A stretch of DNA of 64,000 nt from Sva-07 sp964651825. Lineage in GTDB: Bacteria > Actinomycetota > Acidimicrobiia > Acidimicrobiales > Ilumatobacteraceae. Under the pieces are notes generated by a model. The model had not been told where the DNA came from. It searched no databases and was given only the letters and a program-made list of their open reading frames with translations. Of the stretch, positions 7,164 to 15,598 are shown piece after piece. Position numbers and translations under genes: made by a program. The DNA lies in contig CAZYWK010000008.1 in the NCBI GenBank assembly GCA_964651825.1, positions 1-64,000 on the forward strand, given 5' to 3'. The stretch's first letter is position 1, and each line of letters begins with the position of its first letter.

Positions 7164-9542
7164 GTGATCGCCGAGTCGCTCGCCGGGAAGAGGATCGCGA
7201 TCACCGGCGCGACCGGGTTCGTCGGCACCGCGCTCGTCGAGCGGCTGCTGCGCAGCGTGCCCGACTGCGAGCTCGTGCTGCTCGTCCGCGACGGCAAGCG
7301 GACCTCCGCCGCCGAGCGAACCCGCAGGGAGATCTTCAAGAACGACGCGTTCGATCGCCTGCGCGCCGAGCACGGCAAGGACTTCGACACGGCAGTCGCC
7401 GGTCGGGTCACGACCGTTGCCGGCGACGTCACGCGCGACGGGCTCGGGCTGAACGACGACGACCGCGCCACGTTCGCCGCGTGCGACATCGTGATCCACT
7501 CGGCCGCGGCGGTGTCGTTCGACTCGCCGCTCGACTCGGCGGTGGAGATCAACCTGCTCGGGCCGTCGCGCATCGCCGATCTGTGCAACGGGCTCGGGAT
7601 CACGCCGCACCTCGTCGCGGTCTCGACGTGTTACGTCGCCGGTAACCGGCGCGGCAACGCGCCGGAGATCCTGGTCAGCGACGGACCGTTCGACATCGGC
7701 ATCGACTGGCGCCGCGAGGTGGCGGCGAGCCGGCGGCTGCGCTCGGACTGCGACGCCGCCAGCCGCGAGCCGGCCCGTCTCGTCGAGTTCCGCGCGGCCG
7801 CACGTGCCGAGCTGGGCGCGGCCGGTGCACCCGCCCTCGCCACCAAGACCGAGCAACTCCGCGAGCGATGGGTCAAGGACCAGCTCGTCGAGGCCGGCCG
7901 GGCCCGTGCCGCGAGCGTCGGCTGGCCCGACGCGTACGCGTTCACCAAGGCCCTCGGCGAGCAGGCGCTCACCGACGTGAAGGGTGCCGTGCCCGTGTCG
8001 ATCGTGCGACCCTCGATCATCGAATCGGCGCTCGCCGAGCCGAAGCCGGGCTGGATCCGCGGCTTCCGCATGGCCGAGCCGGTCATCATCTCCTACGCCC
8101 GCGGACTGCTCAGCGCGTTCCCCGGCGCCCCGGAGGGCACCGTCGACGTCATCCCGGTCGACCTCGTGGTCGCCGCGATCATCGCGGTCGCCGCCCTCGG
8201 GCCCGACGAGGCACCACCGATCACGCAGGTCGCGTCAGGCGGCATCAACCCGCTCAAGTACCGCACGCTCGTCGACAACGCCAGCGGCTGGTTCCGCGAG
8301 CACCCGGTGTACGACGCCAAGGGCCAGCCGATCATCGCGCCGGAATGGCAGTTCATCGGGCGTGGGCGCGTCCAGGGCCAACTCACGCGCGCGAAGACGA
8401 TGCTCGCCCGCGGCGAGAAGGTGCTGCACCACCTGCCGCTCCGCGGGCGGCAAGCCGAGTGGGCCGCGCAGATCGAGATGAAGCGCCTCGAGGTCGAGCG
8501 GGCACTGACCTACGTCGAGCTGTACGGGCTGTACACCGAGTGCGAGGCGATCTACCAGGTCGACAACCTGATGGCGATCTGGGACGGCATGGACGACGAC
8601 GATCGCGCCGCGTTCAACATCGACCCCCGCTCCGTCGACTGGCCGACCTACATCACCGAGATCCATCTGCCGTCGATCATCCAGCACGCCCGGGTGAAGA
8701 CGACGCCCGGCCCGGCCGGTGGCACCGACCGCATGGTGCGCATGCGCAAGCAGGTGCTCGACCCGAAGCGCCAGGTGGTCGCGTTCGACCTCGAGAACAC
8801 GTTGATCGCGTCGAACGTCGTGGAGAGCTACTCGTGGCTCGCCACCCGGCGGCTCGACACGCCAGAACGGGTCCGGTACGCGGTGCGCACGATGCTGGAG
8901 GCCCCCGGCCTGTTGAAGCTTGATCGGGCCGACCGCACCGACTTCCTGCGCCACTTCTACCGGCGCTACGAGGACGCTCCGGTCGAGCAGATCGAAGAGG
9001 ACGCCCGCGAGCTGTTCACGCAGCTGATCATCACGAAGTCGTTCCCGGCCGGCATGCGGCGCGTGCGCGAGCACCGCGCCCTCGGGCACCGGACGATCCT
9101 GATCACCGGCGCCCTGAACTTCGCCGTGGAAGGCCTTCGCCCGCTGTTCGACGAGATCGTGGCGGCCGAGATGTCGATCCGCCCCGACGGCACGTACTCC
9201 GGCGAGATGATCACCGTCCCGCCGACGGGCGAGGCACGGGCCCAGATCCTGTCCGACTACTGCGACGCCGAGGGCTTCGACCTCGACGAGTGCGTCGCCT
9301 ACGCCGACTCGTCGTCGGACCTGCCGCTGTTCGAGGCGGTCGGTTTCCCGGTGGCGGTCAACCCGGAGACCCGGCTCGCAGCGATCGCCCGCAAGCGGGG
9401 CTGGCTGGTCGAGAACTGGTCGAAGTCGCCCGGCGGCCCTCGCCCGCGGCTGCCGATCGGCCCCCTGCTGTCGGAACGCCAGCGCCGGGAGCGGTTCGAC
9501 ACGTCGACCGCCGCGGCGTCAGGCATCGGAGCGCGGTCGTGA
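7164..9542 (+). CDS. Fatty-acyl-CoA-reductase-like SDR fused to a HAD-IB hydrolase
   Basis: A 792-residue two-domain protein. Residues 1 to about 400 form an extended SDR of the fatty-acyl-CoA-reductase/male-sterility type: NAD(P) loop TGATGFVG at 14-21 and catalytic Tyr258/Lys262 in YAFTK. Residues about 540-760 form a HAD subfamily IB (phosphoserine-phosphatase-like) domain: motif I FDLENTL from Asp542, motif II ILITGA, motifs III/IV YADSSSDLPLF. The family's second catalytic Asp is Glu544, so phosphatase activity may be weakened. It heads a four-gene operon, its stop overlapping the next GTG. Likely role: reduce an acyl-CoA to aldehyde or alcohol in a lipid pathway; the HAD substrate is unknown. 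Confidence 0.82.
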   Translation: MIAESLAGKRIAITGATGFVGTALVERLLRSVPDCELVLLVRDGKRTSAAERTRREIFKNDAFDRLRAEHGKDFDTAVAGRVTTVAGDVTRDGLGLNDDDRATFAACDIVIHSAAAVSFDSPLDSAVEINLLGPSRIADLCNGLGITPHLVAVSTCYVAGNRRGNAPEILVSDGPFDIGIDWRREVAASRRLRSDCDAASREPARLVEFRAAARAELGAAGAPALATKTEQLRERWVKDQLVEAGRARAASVGWPDAYAFTKALGEQALTDVKGAVPVSIVRPSIIESALAEPKPGWIRGFRMAEPVIISYARGLLSAFPGAPEGTVDVIPVDLVVAAIIAVAALGPDEAPPITQVASGGINPLKYRTLVDNASGWFREHPVYDAKGQPIIAPEWQFIGRGRVQGQLTRAKTMLARGEKVLHHLPLRGRQAEWAAQIEMKRLEVERALTYVELYGLYTECEAIYQVDNLMAIWDGMDDDDRAAFNIDPRSVDWPTYITEIHLPSIIQHARVKTTPGPAGGTDRMVRMRKQVLDPKRQVVAFDLENTLIASNVVESYSWLATRRLDTPERVRYAVRTMLEAPGLLKLDRADRTDFLRHFYRRYEDAPVEQIEEDARELFTQLIITKSFPAGMRRVREHRALGHRTILITGALNFAVEGLRPLFDEIVAAEMSIRPDGTYSGEMITVPPTGEARAQILSDYCDAEGFDLDECVAYADSSSDLPLFEAVGFPVAVNPETRLAAIARKRGWLVENWSKSPGGPRPRLPIGPLLSERQRRERFDTSTAAASGIGARS

Positions 9543-10735
9543 AGGCCCTCCAGGTCAGCAGGTCCGTGCCCCGGCTCGGTCTGGCGCGGATCGCGTCCGC
9601 GGTGTCGCCGATCACGGCGACCAAGCTCGGCCCGCTCGACTTCGTCGCGGTCGACGAGCCTGAGCTGCCCGGCCCCGGCTGGCAGCGGGTACACACGCGC
9701 CTCGCCGGTATCTGCGGCTCGGACCTCTCGCTGGTCGAGGGCCACGCCTCGCTGTACTTCGACGACTGGGTGTCGTTCCCGTTCGTCCCCGGCCACGAGG
9801 TGGTCGGCGAGCTCGACGACGGCACGCGCGTCATCCTCGAACCGGTGCTCGGCCACGAGGCCCGCGGGTTCGCTCCCCCGTTCGACGGTGCCGCTCCGGG
9901 CGACGGCGACGACTACGCCCACCTCGCCACCGGTCCGCTGGAGCCGGGCATCCAGACCGGGTTCTGCTGCTCCACCGGTGGCGGCTGGGCGCCCACGTTC
10001 GTCGCCCACGAGACGCAGCTCCACCCGATCCCCGACGACATGCCCGACGAGCGGGCGGTGCTCGTCGAGCCGCTCGCCGGCGGCATCCACGCCGCGCTGC
10101 TCGCCGCGCCGACCGTCGCTGCGCGCCAGGACACGTCGTCGCCGGCCATCGTCGCGGTGCTCGGCGCCGGCACGATGGGGCTCGCCGCGATCGCCGGGCT
10201 ACGCCGGTACGTGCCCGACGTGCGGATCGTCGTCGGCGCCCGCTACCCGCACCAGAAGGCGTTCGCCACCGCCCTCGGCGCCGACGTGGTCGTCACGCCC
10301 TCCGAACTCCCACGGGCGGTCCGGCGAGCCGCGGGTTGCCACGTGGTCGGCGAGTACCTCAGCTCAGGCGCCCACGTCACGATCGACGCGGTGGGCAACA
10401 GTGCCAGCGTCGCCGACTGCCTGCGCATCACCCGTCCCCGCGGGCGCGTGGTGATGCTCGGCATGCCCGCCGAGGTGACGGTCGACCTGACCGGTCTGTG
10501 GCACCGCGAGACCGAGCTGAAGGGCGCCTACACCTACGGCACCGAGACACTCGCCGACGGCCGCACGTGCCGCACGTTCGACCTCGCCATCGAGACCGCC
10601 AATGCGCTGGAAGCCGAACGCCTGCTGTCAGCCACCTACCCGCTCGTCGACCACGTCGACGCCATCGCCCACGCCGCCACCGCCGGCCGCCGCGGCGCCG
10701 TGAAAATTGCATTTGATGTGAGGAAGAAGAGCTGA
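9539..10735 (+). CDS. Zinc-dependent alcohol dehydrogenase (MDR family)
   Basis: A 398-residue medium-chain dehydrogenase. It has the catalytic-zinc region GICGSDLSLVEG, the FVPGHEVVGEL histidine/glutamate motif, and the NAD loop VAVLGAGTMGLAAI about residue 210, followed by the DAVGNSASV segment. An insert with GFCCSTGGGWAP lies near residue 145, resembling the variable loop of threonine/sorbitol dehydrogenase relatives; the usual four-cysteine structural-zinc loop is not obvious. GTG 9539 overlaps the upstream TGA, implying translational coupling. In this operon it probably interconverts the alcohol and aldehyde (or ketone) form of a lipid intermediate; this is inferred only from context. 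Confidence 0.82.
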   Translation: MKALQVSRSVPRLGLARIASAVSPITATKLGPLDFVAVDEPELPGPGWQRVHTRLAGICGSDLSLVEGHASLYFDDWVSFPFVPGHEVVGELDDGTRVILEPVLGHEARGFAPPFDGAAPGDGDDYAHLATGPLEPGIQTGFCCSTGGGWAPTFVAHETQLHPIPDDMPDERAVLVEPLAGGIHAALLAAPTVAARQDTSSPAIVAVLGAGTMGLAAIAGLRRYVPDVRIVVGARYPHQKAFATALGADVVVTPSELPRAVRRAAGCHVVGEYLSSGAHVTIDAVGNSASVADCLRITRPRGRVVMLGMPAEVTVDLTGLWHRETELKGAYTYGTETLADGRTCRTFDLAIETANALEAERLLSATYPLVDHVDAIAHAATAGRRGAVKIAFDVRKKS

Positions 10736-12321
10736 TGCCTCGTCCTGGGTTCGTACTCGACGTCGACCGGTCGACGCCGCCGACGCTGTTCTGGCACGGC
10801 GAGGGGTTCCGGCTGGAGAAGCTGCCAGCCGACCGGAGCCGGGTGATCTATGCGCCCGAGCCGCACGACGCGATCGACGACATCGACGGCGCGATCCGCC
10901 ACTCGCTGCTGAACCCGATCGACATGGACCCGCTGCCGACGCTGCTGTTCCCCGGCATGAAGCTGACGATCGCGTTCGACGACGTCAGCCTGCCGCTGCC
11001 GAAGATGCAGCGGCCCGACGTCCGCCAGCGCGTGATGGAGCAGGTGCTCACGATGGCGGCCGAGGCCGGCGTCGACGACGTCCACATCATCTGCGCCCTC
11101 GCCCTTCACCGCCGGATGCACGAGTTCGAGCTGCGCCACGCGCTCGGCGACCGGATCTACGACGCCTTCGAACCGCGTGGGATGTTGTACCAGCACGACG
11201 CCGAGGACCCCGACAACCTCGCCTTCCTCGGCACCACGCCCGAGGGCGAGGAGATCGAGATCAACAAGCGGGCCGCCGAGTCCGACCTGCTGGTGTACGT
11301 CAACATCAACCTTGTCGCCATGGACGGGGGCTGGAAGTCGACCGCCACCGGCCTCGCGTCGTACCGCTCGCTGCGCCACCACCACAACCCGCAGACCATG
11401 GAGGCCTCGCACTCCTTCATGGACCAGCACCGCTCCGAGCTGCACAAGAGCAACTGGCGGATGGGCAAGGTGATGCGCGACCACGGGCCGAAGATCTTCC
11501 AGATCGAGACCACGCTCAACACCGACACGTTCCCGAAGCCGTTCGGGTTCCTGTCCAAGCGGGAATGGGAGTGGAACGCCCGCGACCGGGCGAGCTACCT
11601 CGCCACGGCCAAGTCGCTCGCCGCCGCACCACCACGGCTGACCCGCAAGATCTTCCACGGCATGGAAGCGCCGCACCAGATGACGAGCATCCAGTGCGGC
11701 GAGGTCGAGGCCGTCCACAAGGTGACGACCGAGAACGTGTACCGCCAGCAGCTCGTCGAGGTGGAGGGCCAGACCGACATCCTCACCATGGGCATCCCCT
11801 ACATCTGCCCGTACAACGTCCACTCGATCATGAACCCGATCCTCGTGATGTGCACCGGGCTCGGCTACTTCTTCAACCTGTACCGCGGGAAGCCACTCGT
11901 GCGCGAGGGCGGCGTGATCATCCTCACGCACCCCACGCCGAACGAGTTCCATCCCGTTCACCACCCGAGCTACATCGACTTCTTCGAAGAGGTGCTGGCC
12001 GACACCACCGACCCGCACGTGATGTCGCAGAAGTGGGAGCAGCAGTACGCCGAGGACGACTGGTACCGCCACCTGTACCGCACGTCGAACGCCTACCACG
12101 GCGTGCACCCGTTCTACATGTGGTACTGGGGAGCGCACGGGATGAAGCACGCTGGCAAGGTGATCATCGTCGGCGGCGACGCAGCCACCGTCCGCAAGCT
12201 CGGCTTCACCCCGGCCTCGACGATGAACGACGCCCTCGAGATCGCCTCCGACACGGTCGGACGCCACCCGACGATCACCCACATCAAGACCCCGCCGCTG
12301 ATGATCGCGGACGTCAAGTAG
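10735..12321 (+). CDS. Lactate-racemase-domain (LarA/DUF2088-like) protein
   Basis: A 528-residue protein whose N-terminal half resembles LarA, the nickel-pincer lactate racemase: LTIAFDDVSLPLPKM near residue 80, ALALHRRMHEFELRHALG with His125, HDAEDPDNLAFLGT near 155, and DGGWKSTATGLASY with Lys201, then a His triplet at 215-217. Lys201 and one of the last histidines could correspond to the LarA Lys184 and His200; I do not see a clear match to His174. The C-terminal 250 residues are longer than in LarA. No larB, larC or larE cofactor gene lies in the window. ATG overlaps the dehydrogenase TGA by one base. Role unknown, perhaps epimerising or redox-cycling a hydroxy-acyl intermediate. Confidence 0.7.
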   Translation: MPRPGFVLDVDRSTPPTLFWHGEGFRLEKLPADRSRVIYAPEPHDAIDDIDGAIRHSLLNPIDMDPLPTLLFPGMKLTIAFDDVSLPLPKMQRPDVRQRVMEQVLTMAAEAGVDDVHIICALALHRRMHEFELRHALGDRIYDAFEPRGMLYQHDAEDPDNLAFLGTTPEGEEIEINKRAAESDLLVYVNINLVAMDGGWKSTATGLASYRSLRHHHNPQTMEASHSFMDQHRSELHKSNWRMGKVMRDHGPKIFQIETTLNTDTFPKPFGFLSKREWEWNARDRASYLATAKSLAAAPPRLTRKIFHGMEAPHQMTSIQCGEVEAVHKVTTENVYRQQLVEVEGQTDILTMGIPYICPYNVHSIMNPILVMCTGLGYFFNLYRGKPLVREGGVIILTHPTPNEFHPVHHPSYIDFFEEVLADTTDPHVMSQKWEQQYAEDDWYRHLYRTSNAYHGVHPFYMWYWGAHGMKHAGKVIIVGGDAATVRKLGFTPASTMNDALEIASDTVGRHPTITHIKTPPLMIADVK

Positions 12322-12330
12322 GACGGGCCG

Positions 12331-13332
12331 ATGGCGAGCAAGACGAACCTGCGCCGGGCCCAGCGGGCCACCGCTGCGGTCGAGGAGGCCGTGGCCGCCG
12401 CGGCGCGTCCGCTGCGCAACTTCGGGTTCCCCTACCGCACACCGACGGTCCCCCGCGGCGTCGAGGTGCCGGCGGAGGTCAGCGGCCTCGGTGCGCACTA
12501 CGACACCGAATGGGCCCGCCGCCCGCTGGCCAGCGCCGTGCGCACCGTGATCACCGAGGGGCCGATCCGCCTCGCCGCCCGCGTGGTGACCGACCCGCAA
12601 GTCCACGGCACCGACCGCCTGGCTGACCTCACGTCGCTCGACGATCCGCCGCCCGTGATCTTCGCCCCGAACCACCACAGCCACCTCGACACCGGCCTGA
12701 TGATCCGCTCCGTGCCGACCGTGTGGCGGCGCAAGATGGTCGTCGCCGCGGCGGCCGACTACTTCTTCGACAAGCGCTGGAAGGCGACGATCTCGGCCCT
12801 CGCCCTCAACGCCATCCCGATCGACCGCGAGCTCACCGGCCGCAAGTCGTCCGACCTGATCCGCGAGCTCATCGACGACGGCTACAGCCTCGTCATCTAC
12901 CCCGAGGGCGGCCGCTCCCCCGACGGCTGGGGCCAGTCGTTCAAGGGCGGCGCCGCCTACCTGTCGGCCCGCGCCGGAGTGCCGGTCGTGCCGGTGTTCA
13001 TCGACGGCACGGGCGTGATCTTCGGCAAGGGCATGAAACGCCCCCGGCCCGGTCGCACGACGGTCGTGTTCGGCAGCCCGCTGCGCCCGGAGCCCGAGGA
13101 GAGCACCCGACGGTTCGGCGCCCGCATCGAGGCTGCCGTGACGGTGCTCGGCGACGAGGCCCTCACCGACTTCTGGACCGCCCGACGGCGCGCCGCCGAC
13201 GGCACCAGCCCTCCGTTGTCGGGCCCCGAGTACCAGGGCTGGCGCCGCGAATGGGCGCTCGCCGAGCGCCGCAGCATCGGCCACGCCGGCCTCCGCCGCC
13301 GCCAGCAACGCCCCTGGCCGGATCTGGGCTGA
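12331..13332 (+). CDS. 1-acylglycerol-3-phosphate O-acyltransferase-like protein (PlsC family)
   Basis: A 333-residue acyltransferase with motif I NHHSHLD (His115, Asp120), the arginine-containing motif region AIPIDRE, motif III YPEGGRSPDGWG, and the VPVFIDGTG block. This is the NHX4D family that transfers an acyl chain from CoA or ACP to lysophosphatidate or related alcohols at the membrane. The N-terminal 100 residues are longer than in a minimal PlsC. It starts 9 bp after the LarA-like gene, so it is the fourth member of the operon. In mycobacteria some PlsC proteins are fused to a HAD-IB domain; here the HAD domain sits on the reductase instead. Confidence 0.88.
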   Translation: MASKTNLRRAQRATAAVEEAVAAAARPLRNFGFPYRTPTVPRGVEVPAEVSGLGAHYDTEWARRPLASAVRTVITEGPIRLAARVVTDPQVHGTDRLADLTSLDDPPPVIFAPNHHSHLDTGLMIRSVPTVWRRKMVVAAAADYFFDKRWKATISALALNAIPIDRELTGRKSSDLIRELIDDGYSLVIYPEGGRSPDGWGQSFKGGAAYLSARAGVPVVPVFIDGTGVIFGKGMKRPRPGRTTVVFGSPLRPEPEESTRRFGARIEAAVTVLGDEALTDFWTARRRAADGTSPPLSGPEYQGWRREWALAERRSIGHAGLRRRQQRPWPDLG

Positions 13333-13340
13333 ATCGATTG

Positions 13341-13388
13341 GCTCGGCCTCACGCCGAGTCTCGTCGCAGCGATTGAGGTCGGCCGAGC
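13341..13388. terminator. Possible stem-loop after the acyltransferase operon
   Basis: GCTCGGCC (13341-13348) and GGCCGAGC (13381-13388) are reverse complements, and CTCGGC/GCCGAG form an inner alternative hairpin at 13342-13358. There is no T-tract, but the position 9 bp after the operon's last stop suggests termination. Confidence 0.35.
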
Positions 13389-13463
13389 GTCAGCTGTACT
13401 GGCAGGATGGTCGCCGGCGCTTCCCTCGGCTGGTCCGCGGAGGTCGGCCGGGTTGCTCGCCAG

Positions 13464-13469
13464 TATCCT
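13464..13469 (+). promoter_or_regulatory. Putative -10 element (TATCCT), leaderless GTG at 13476
   Basis: TATCCT ends 6 nt before GTG 13476. An in-frame ATG at 13407 would add 23 residues lying upstream of this promoter, so 13476 is preferred. Confidence 0.45.
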
Positions 13470-13475
13470 CCGGGC

Positions 13476-15596
13476 GTGCATCTCTCGCGGACGGTCGGGT
13501 CCGAGCGAATTCCCATCCGGCGGTACGTGACCGAGTTCCTGGTCAGCGCGGTCAGCTTCTGGTTCATCGCCTGGATCCTGCCGGGCATCTCCATTCGTGA
13601 CTGGGAGACGGCGTTCATCGCATCGGCGTTGGTCTCGGTGCTCAACGCCGTCCTCTGGCCGGTGATCGCCCGGTACTTCTCGCGCGCCTTGCTCTGGACG
13701 GCCGGTCTGCTCGGCCTGTTCCTCAACGGCGCGATGATCCTGGCCGTCGACGAGCTACTCGACGGCCTCGTCGTCGACGGCTGGTGGGTGGCCGTCGTCG
13801 CGTCCTTGTTCATCACTGCGGTCACCGTCATCCTCAGCAGCATCCTGTCCCTCGACGACGATGCCGTGTTCCAGCGCCAGACGATGCGCAGGATGGTGAA
13901 CCGTCTCGAGCCCCCCACGCCGACCGACGTGCCCGGTGTGCTGTTCCTGCAGATCGACGGCTTGGCCGAACCCGTGCTGCGGCGGGCGATCGCCGAGGGC
14001 CGCGTCCCGACACTCGCCCACTGGGTCCGCAGCGGTACTCACCAGATCGTCGGCTGGGAGTGTGATCTCTCGTCGCAGACCGGTGCCAGCCAGGCCGGCA
14101 TCCTGCACGGCAACAACCACAACATGCCCGCCTTCCGCTGGTACGACAAGGAGCTCGGCAAGGTGCTCACGTCGAACCGGCCCCGGGACGCAGCGGCGAT
14201 CGAGCAGCGGCAGTCCGACGGCCACGGCCTGCTGGTCGACGGCGGCGTGTCGCGCTCCAACGTGTTCTCCGGCGACAGCCGCGACTCGATACTCACGTTC
14301 AGCACCGTCACCGACCGTTCCAAACACAGCAAGCACACCACCAACTACGTGCTCTCCGACCCGTACGCGGTGAGCCGCATCCTGGCGCTCACCGTGGCGG
14401 ACATCTGGCGGGAGGTCGTCGATCGGCGCCGCACGCGCAAGCGCCACATCGAGCCCCGGCTGAAGCGCGGCGGGATCTACCCCCTGCTCCGGGCGGCGAC
14501 CACGACCATCCTGCGCGACCTCACGCTCTACACGCTGATGAGCGACGTCTACCGCGGCGTGCCGGCCGCGTACGCCGACTTCGTGGGCTACGACGAGGTG
14601 GCCCACCACTCCGGCATCTTCGCCACCACGGCCATGGACACGCTCGGTCGTCTCGACCAACAGCTCAGCCGCCTGGAACACGCCATCGCCGAGGCACCAC
14701 GGCCCTACCACGTGGTGGTGCTCTCCGATCACGGGCAGACCCAGGGCGCGACGTTCCTCCAGCGCTACGGCGTCACCCTGGAACAGGTCGTGTCGACGTT
14801 GATCGACGAACACGACGACGTCGAGGTGCCGCAGATGGTGTCGGAGGGCTGGGGCAACCTGAACGGCGCGCTGACCGAGATCGTCAACGACAAGACGAGT
14901 CGGGTCGGCAAGCTGCTCGGCTCGCTCGTGCGGAACCACACGGTCGGTGACGACGTCGTGCTCGGGCCCGGCTACGACGACGAGGTCAAGGCTCGTTCCG
15001 CCGGCACCCGCGAACCGGGCGACGTGGTCGTGCTGGCCTCCGGCAACCTCGGGTTGATCTCGTTCACGAAGATCGAGGGACGGGCCAGCGCGGAGACCCT
15101 GACCGCGAGATACCCGGGGCTGCTCGCCGGCCTCGCCCAGCACCCCGGGATCGGTTTCGTCCTCGTGCACTCCGACGAGCTCGGTCCGCTGGCCGTCGGT
15201 GGTGCCGGCATCCGCTACCTCGTGGACGATCGGGTGGAGGGTGAGGATCCCCTCGCCGACTTCGGCCCGAACTGTGCCGACCACCTCCGCCGGACGAGTT
15301 CGTTCGCCAACGCCCCCGACATCCTCGTCAACAGCTTCTACGACCCGCACGCCGACGAGGGAGCGGCGTTCGAGGAGCTGATCGGCTTCCACGGCGGCCT
15401 CGGCGGCGAGCAGAGCCAGCCGTTCCTGCTGTTTCCATCGACGTTCCCGGCGCCCGACGAGCCGATCGTCGGCGCGGCCGGAGTGCACCACCTCTTCAAG
15501 GGCTGGCTCGCCGGCATCGCCGACGGCGAGCTGCCACCGCCGTGGCAACCACCCGCGCCCGCCGCGCCAGTTGTGCTCCCCTCGATCGCGAGCTGA
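13476..15596 (+). CDS. Holin-like membrane domain fused to an alkaline-phosphatase-superfamily (phosphodiesterase) domain
   Basis: A 706-residue protein. Residues 1 to about 130 contain four hydrophobic helices resembling the phage_holin_4_2/DUF360-type membrane domain (FLVSAVSFWFIAWILPGI, then SALVSVLNAVLWPVIARYF). The rest is a type I phosphodiesterase/nucleotide-pyrophosphatase-like domain of the alkaline phosphatase superfamily: LFLQIDGLAEPVL supplies the first metal Asp, SSQTGASQAGIL the probable Ser/Thr nucleophile region, FVGYDEVAHHSG and VVLSDHGQTQG the later metal ligands. The catalytic part probably faces the periplasm or cell wall and cleaves a phosphodiester, lipid phosphate or nucleotide. 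It is followed by an MBL-fold gene only 2 bp away. Confidence 0.75.
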   Translation: MHLSRTVGSERIPIRRYVTEFLVSAVSFWFIAWILPGISIRDWETAFIASALVSVLNAVLWPVIARYFSRALLWTAGLLGLFLNGAMILAVDELLDGLVVDGWWVAVVASLFITAVTVILSSILSLDDDAVFQRQTMRRMVNRLEPPTPTDVPGVLFLQIDGLAEPVLRRAIAEGRVPTLAHWVRSGTHQIVGWECDLSSQTGASQAGILHGNNHNMPAFRWYDKELGKVLTSNRPRDAAAIEQRQSDGHGLLVDGGVSRSNVFSGDSRDSILTFSTVTDRSKHSKHTTNYVLSDPYAVSRILALTVADIWREVVDRRRTRKRHIEPRLKRGGIYPLLRAATTTILRDLTLYTLMSDVYRGVPAAYADFVGYDEVAHHSGIFATTAMDTLGRLDQQLSRLEHAIAEAPRPYHVVVLSDHGQTQGATFLQRYGVTLEQVVSTLIDEHDDVEVPQMVSEGWGNLNGALTEIVNDKTSRVGKLLGSLVRNHTVGDDVVLGPGYDDEVKARSAGTREPGDVVVLASGNLGLISFTKIEGRASAETLTARYPGLLAGLAQHPGIGFVLVHSDELGPLAVGGAGIRYLVDDRVEGEDPLADFGPNCADHLRRTSSFANAPDILVNSFYDPHADEGAAFEELIGFHGGLGGEQSQPFLLFPSTFPAPDEPIVGAAGVHHLFKGWLAGIADGELPPPWQPPAPAAPVVLPSIAS

Positions 15597-15598
15597 CG

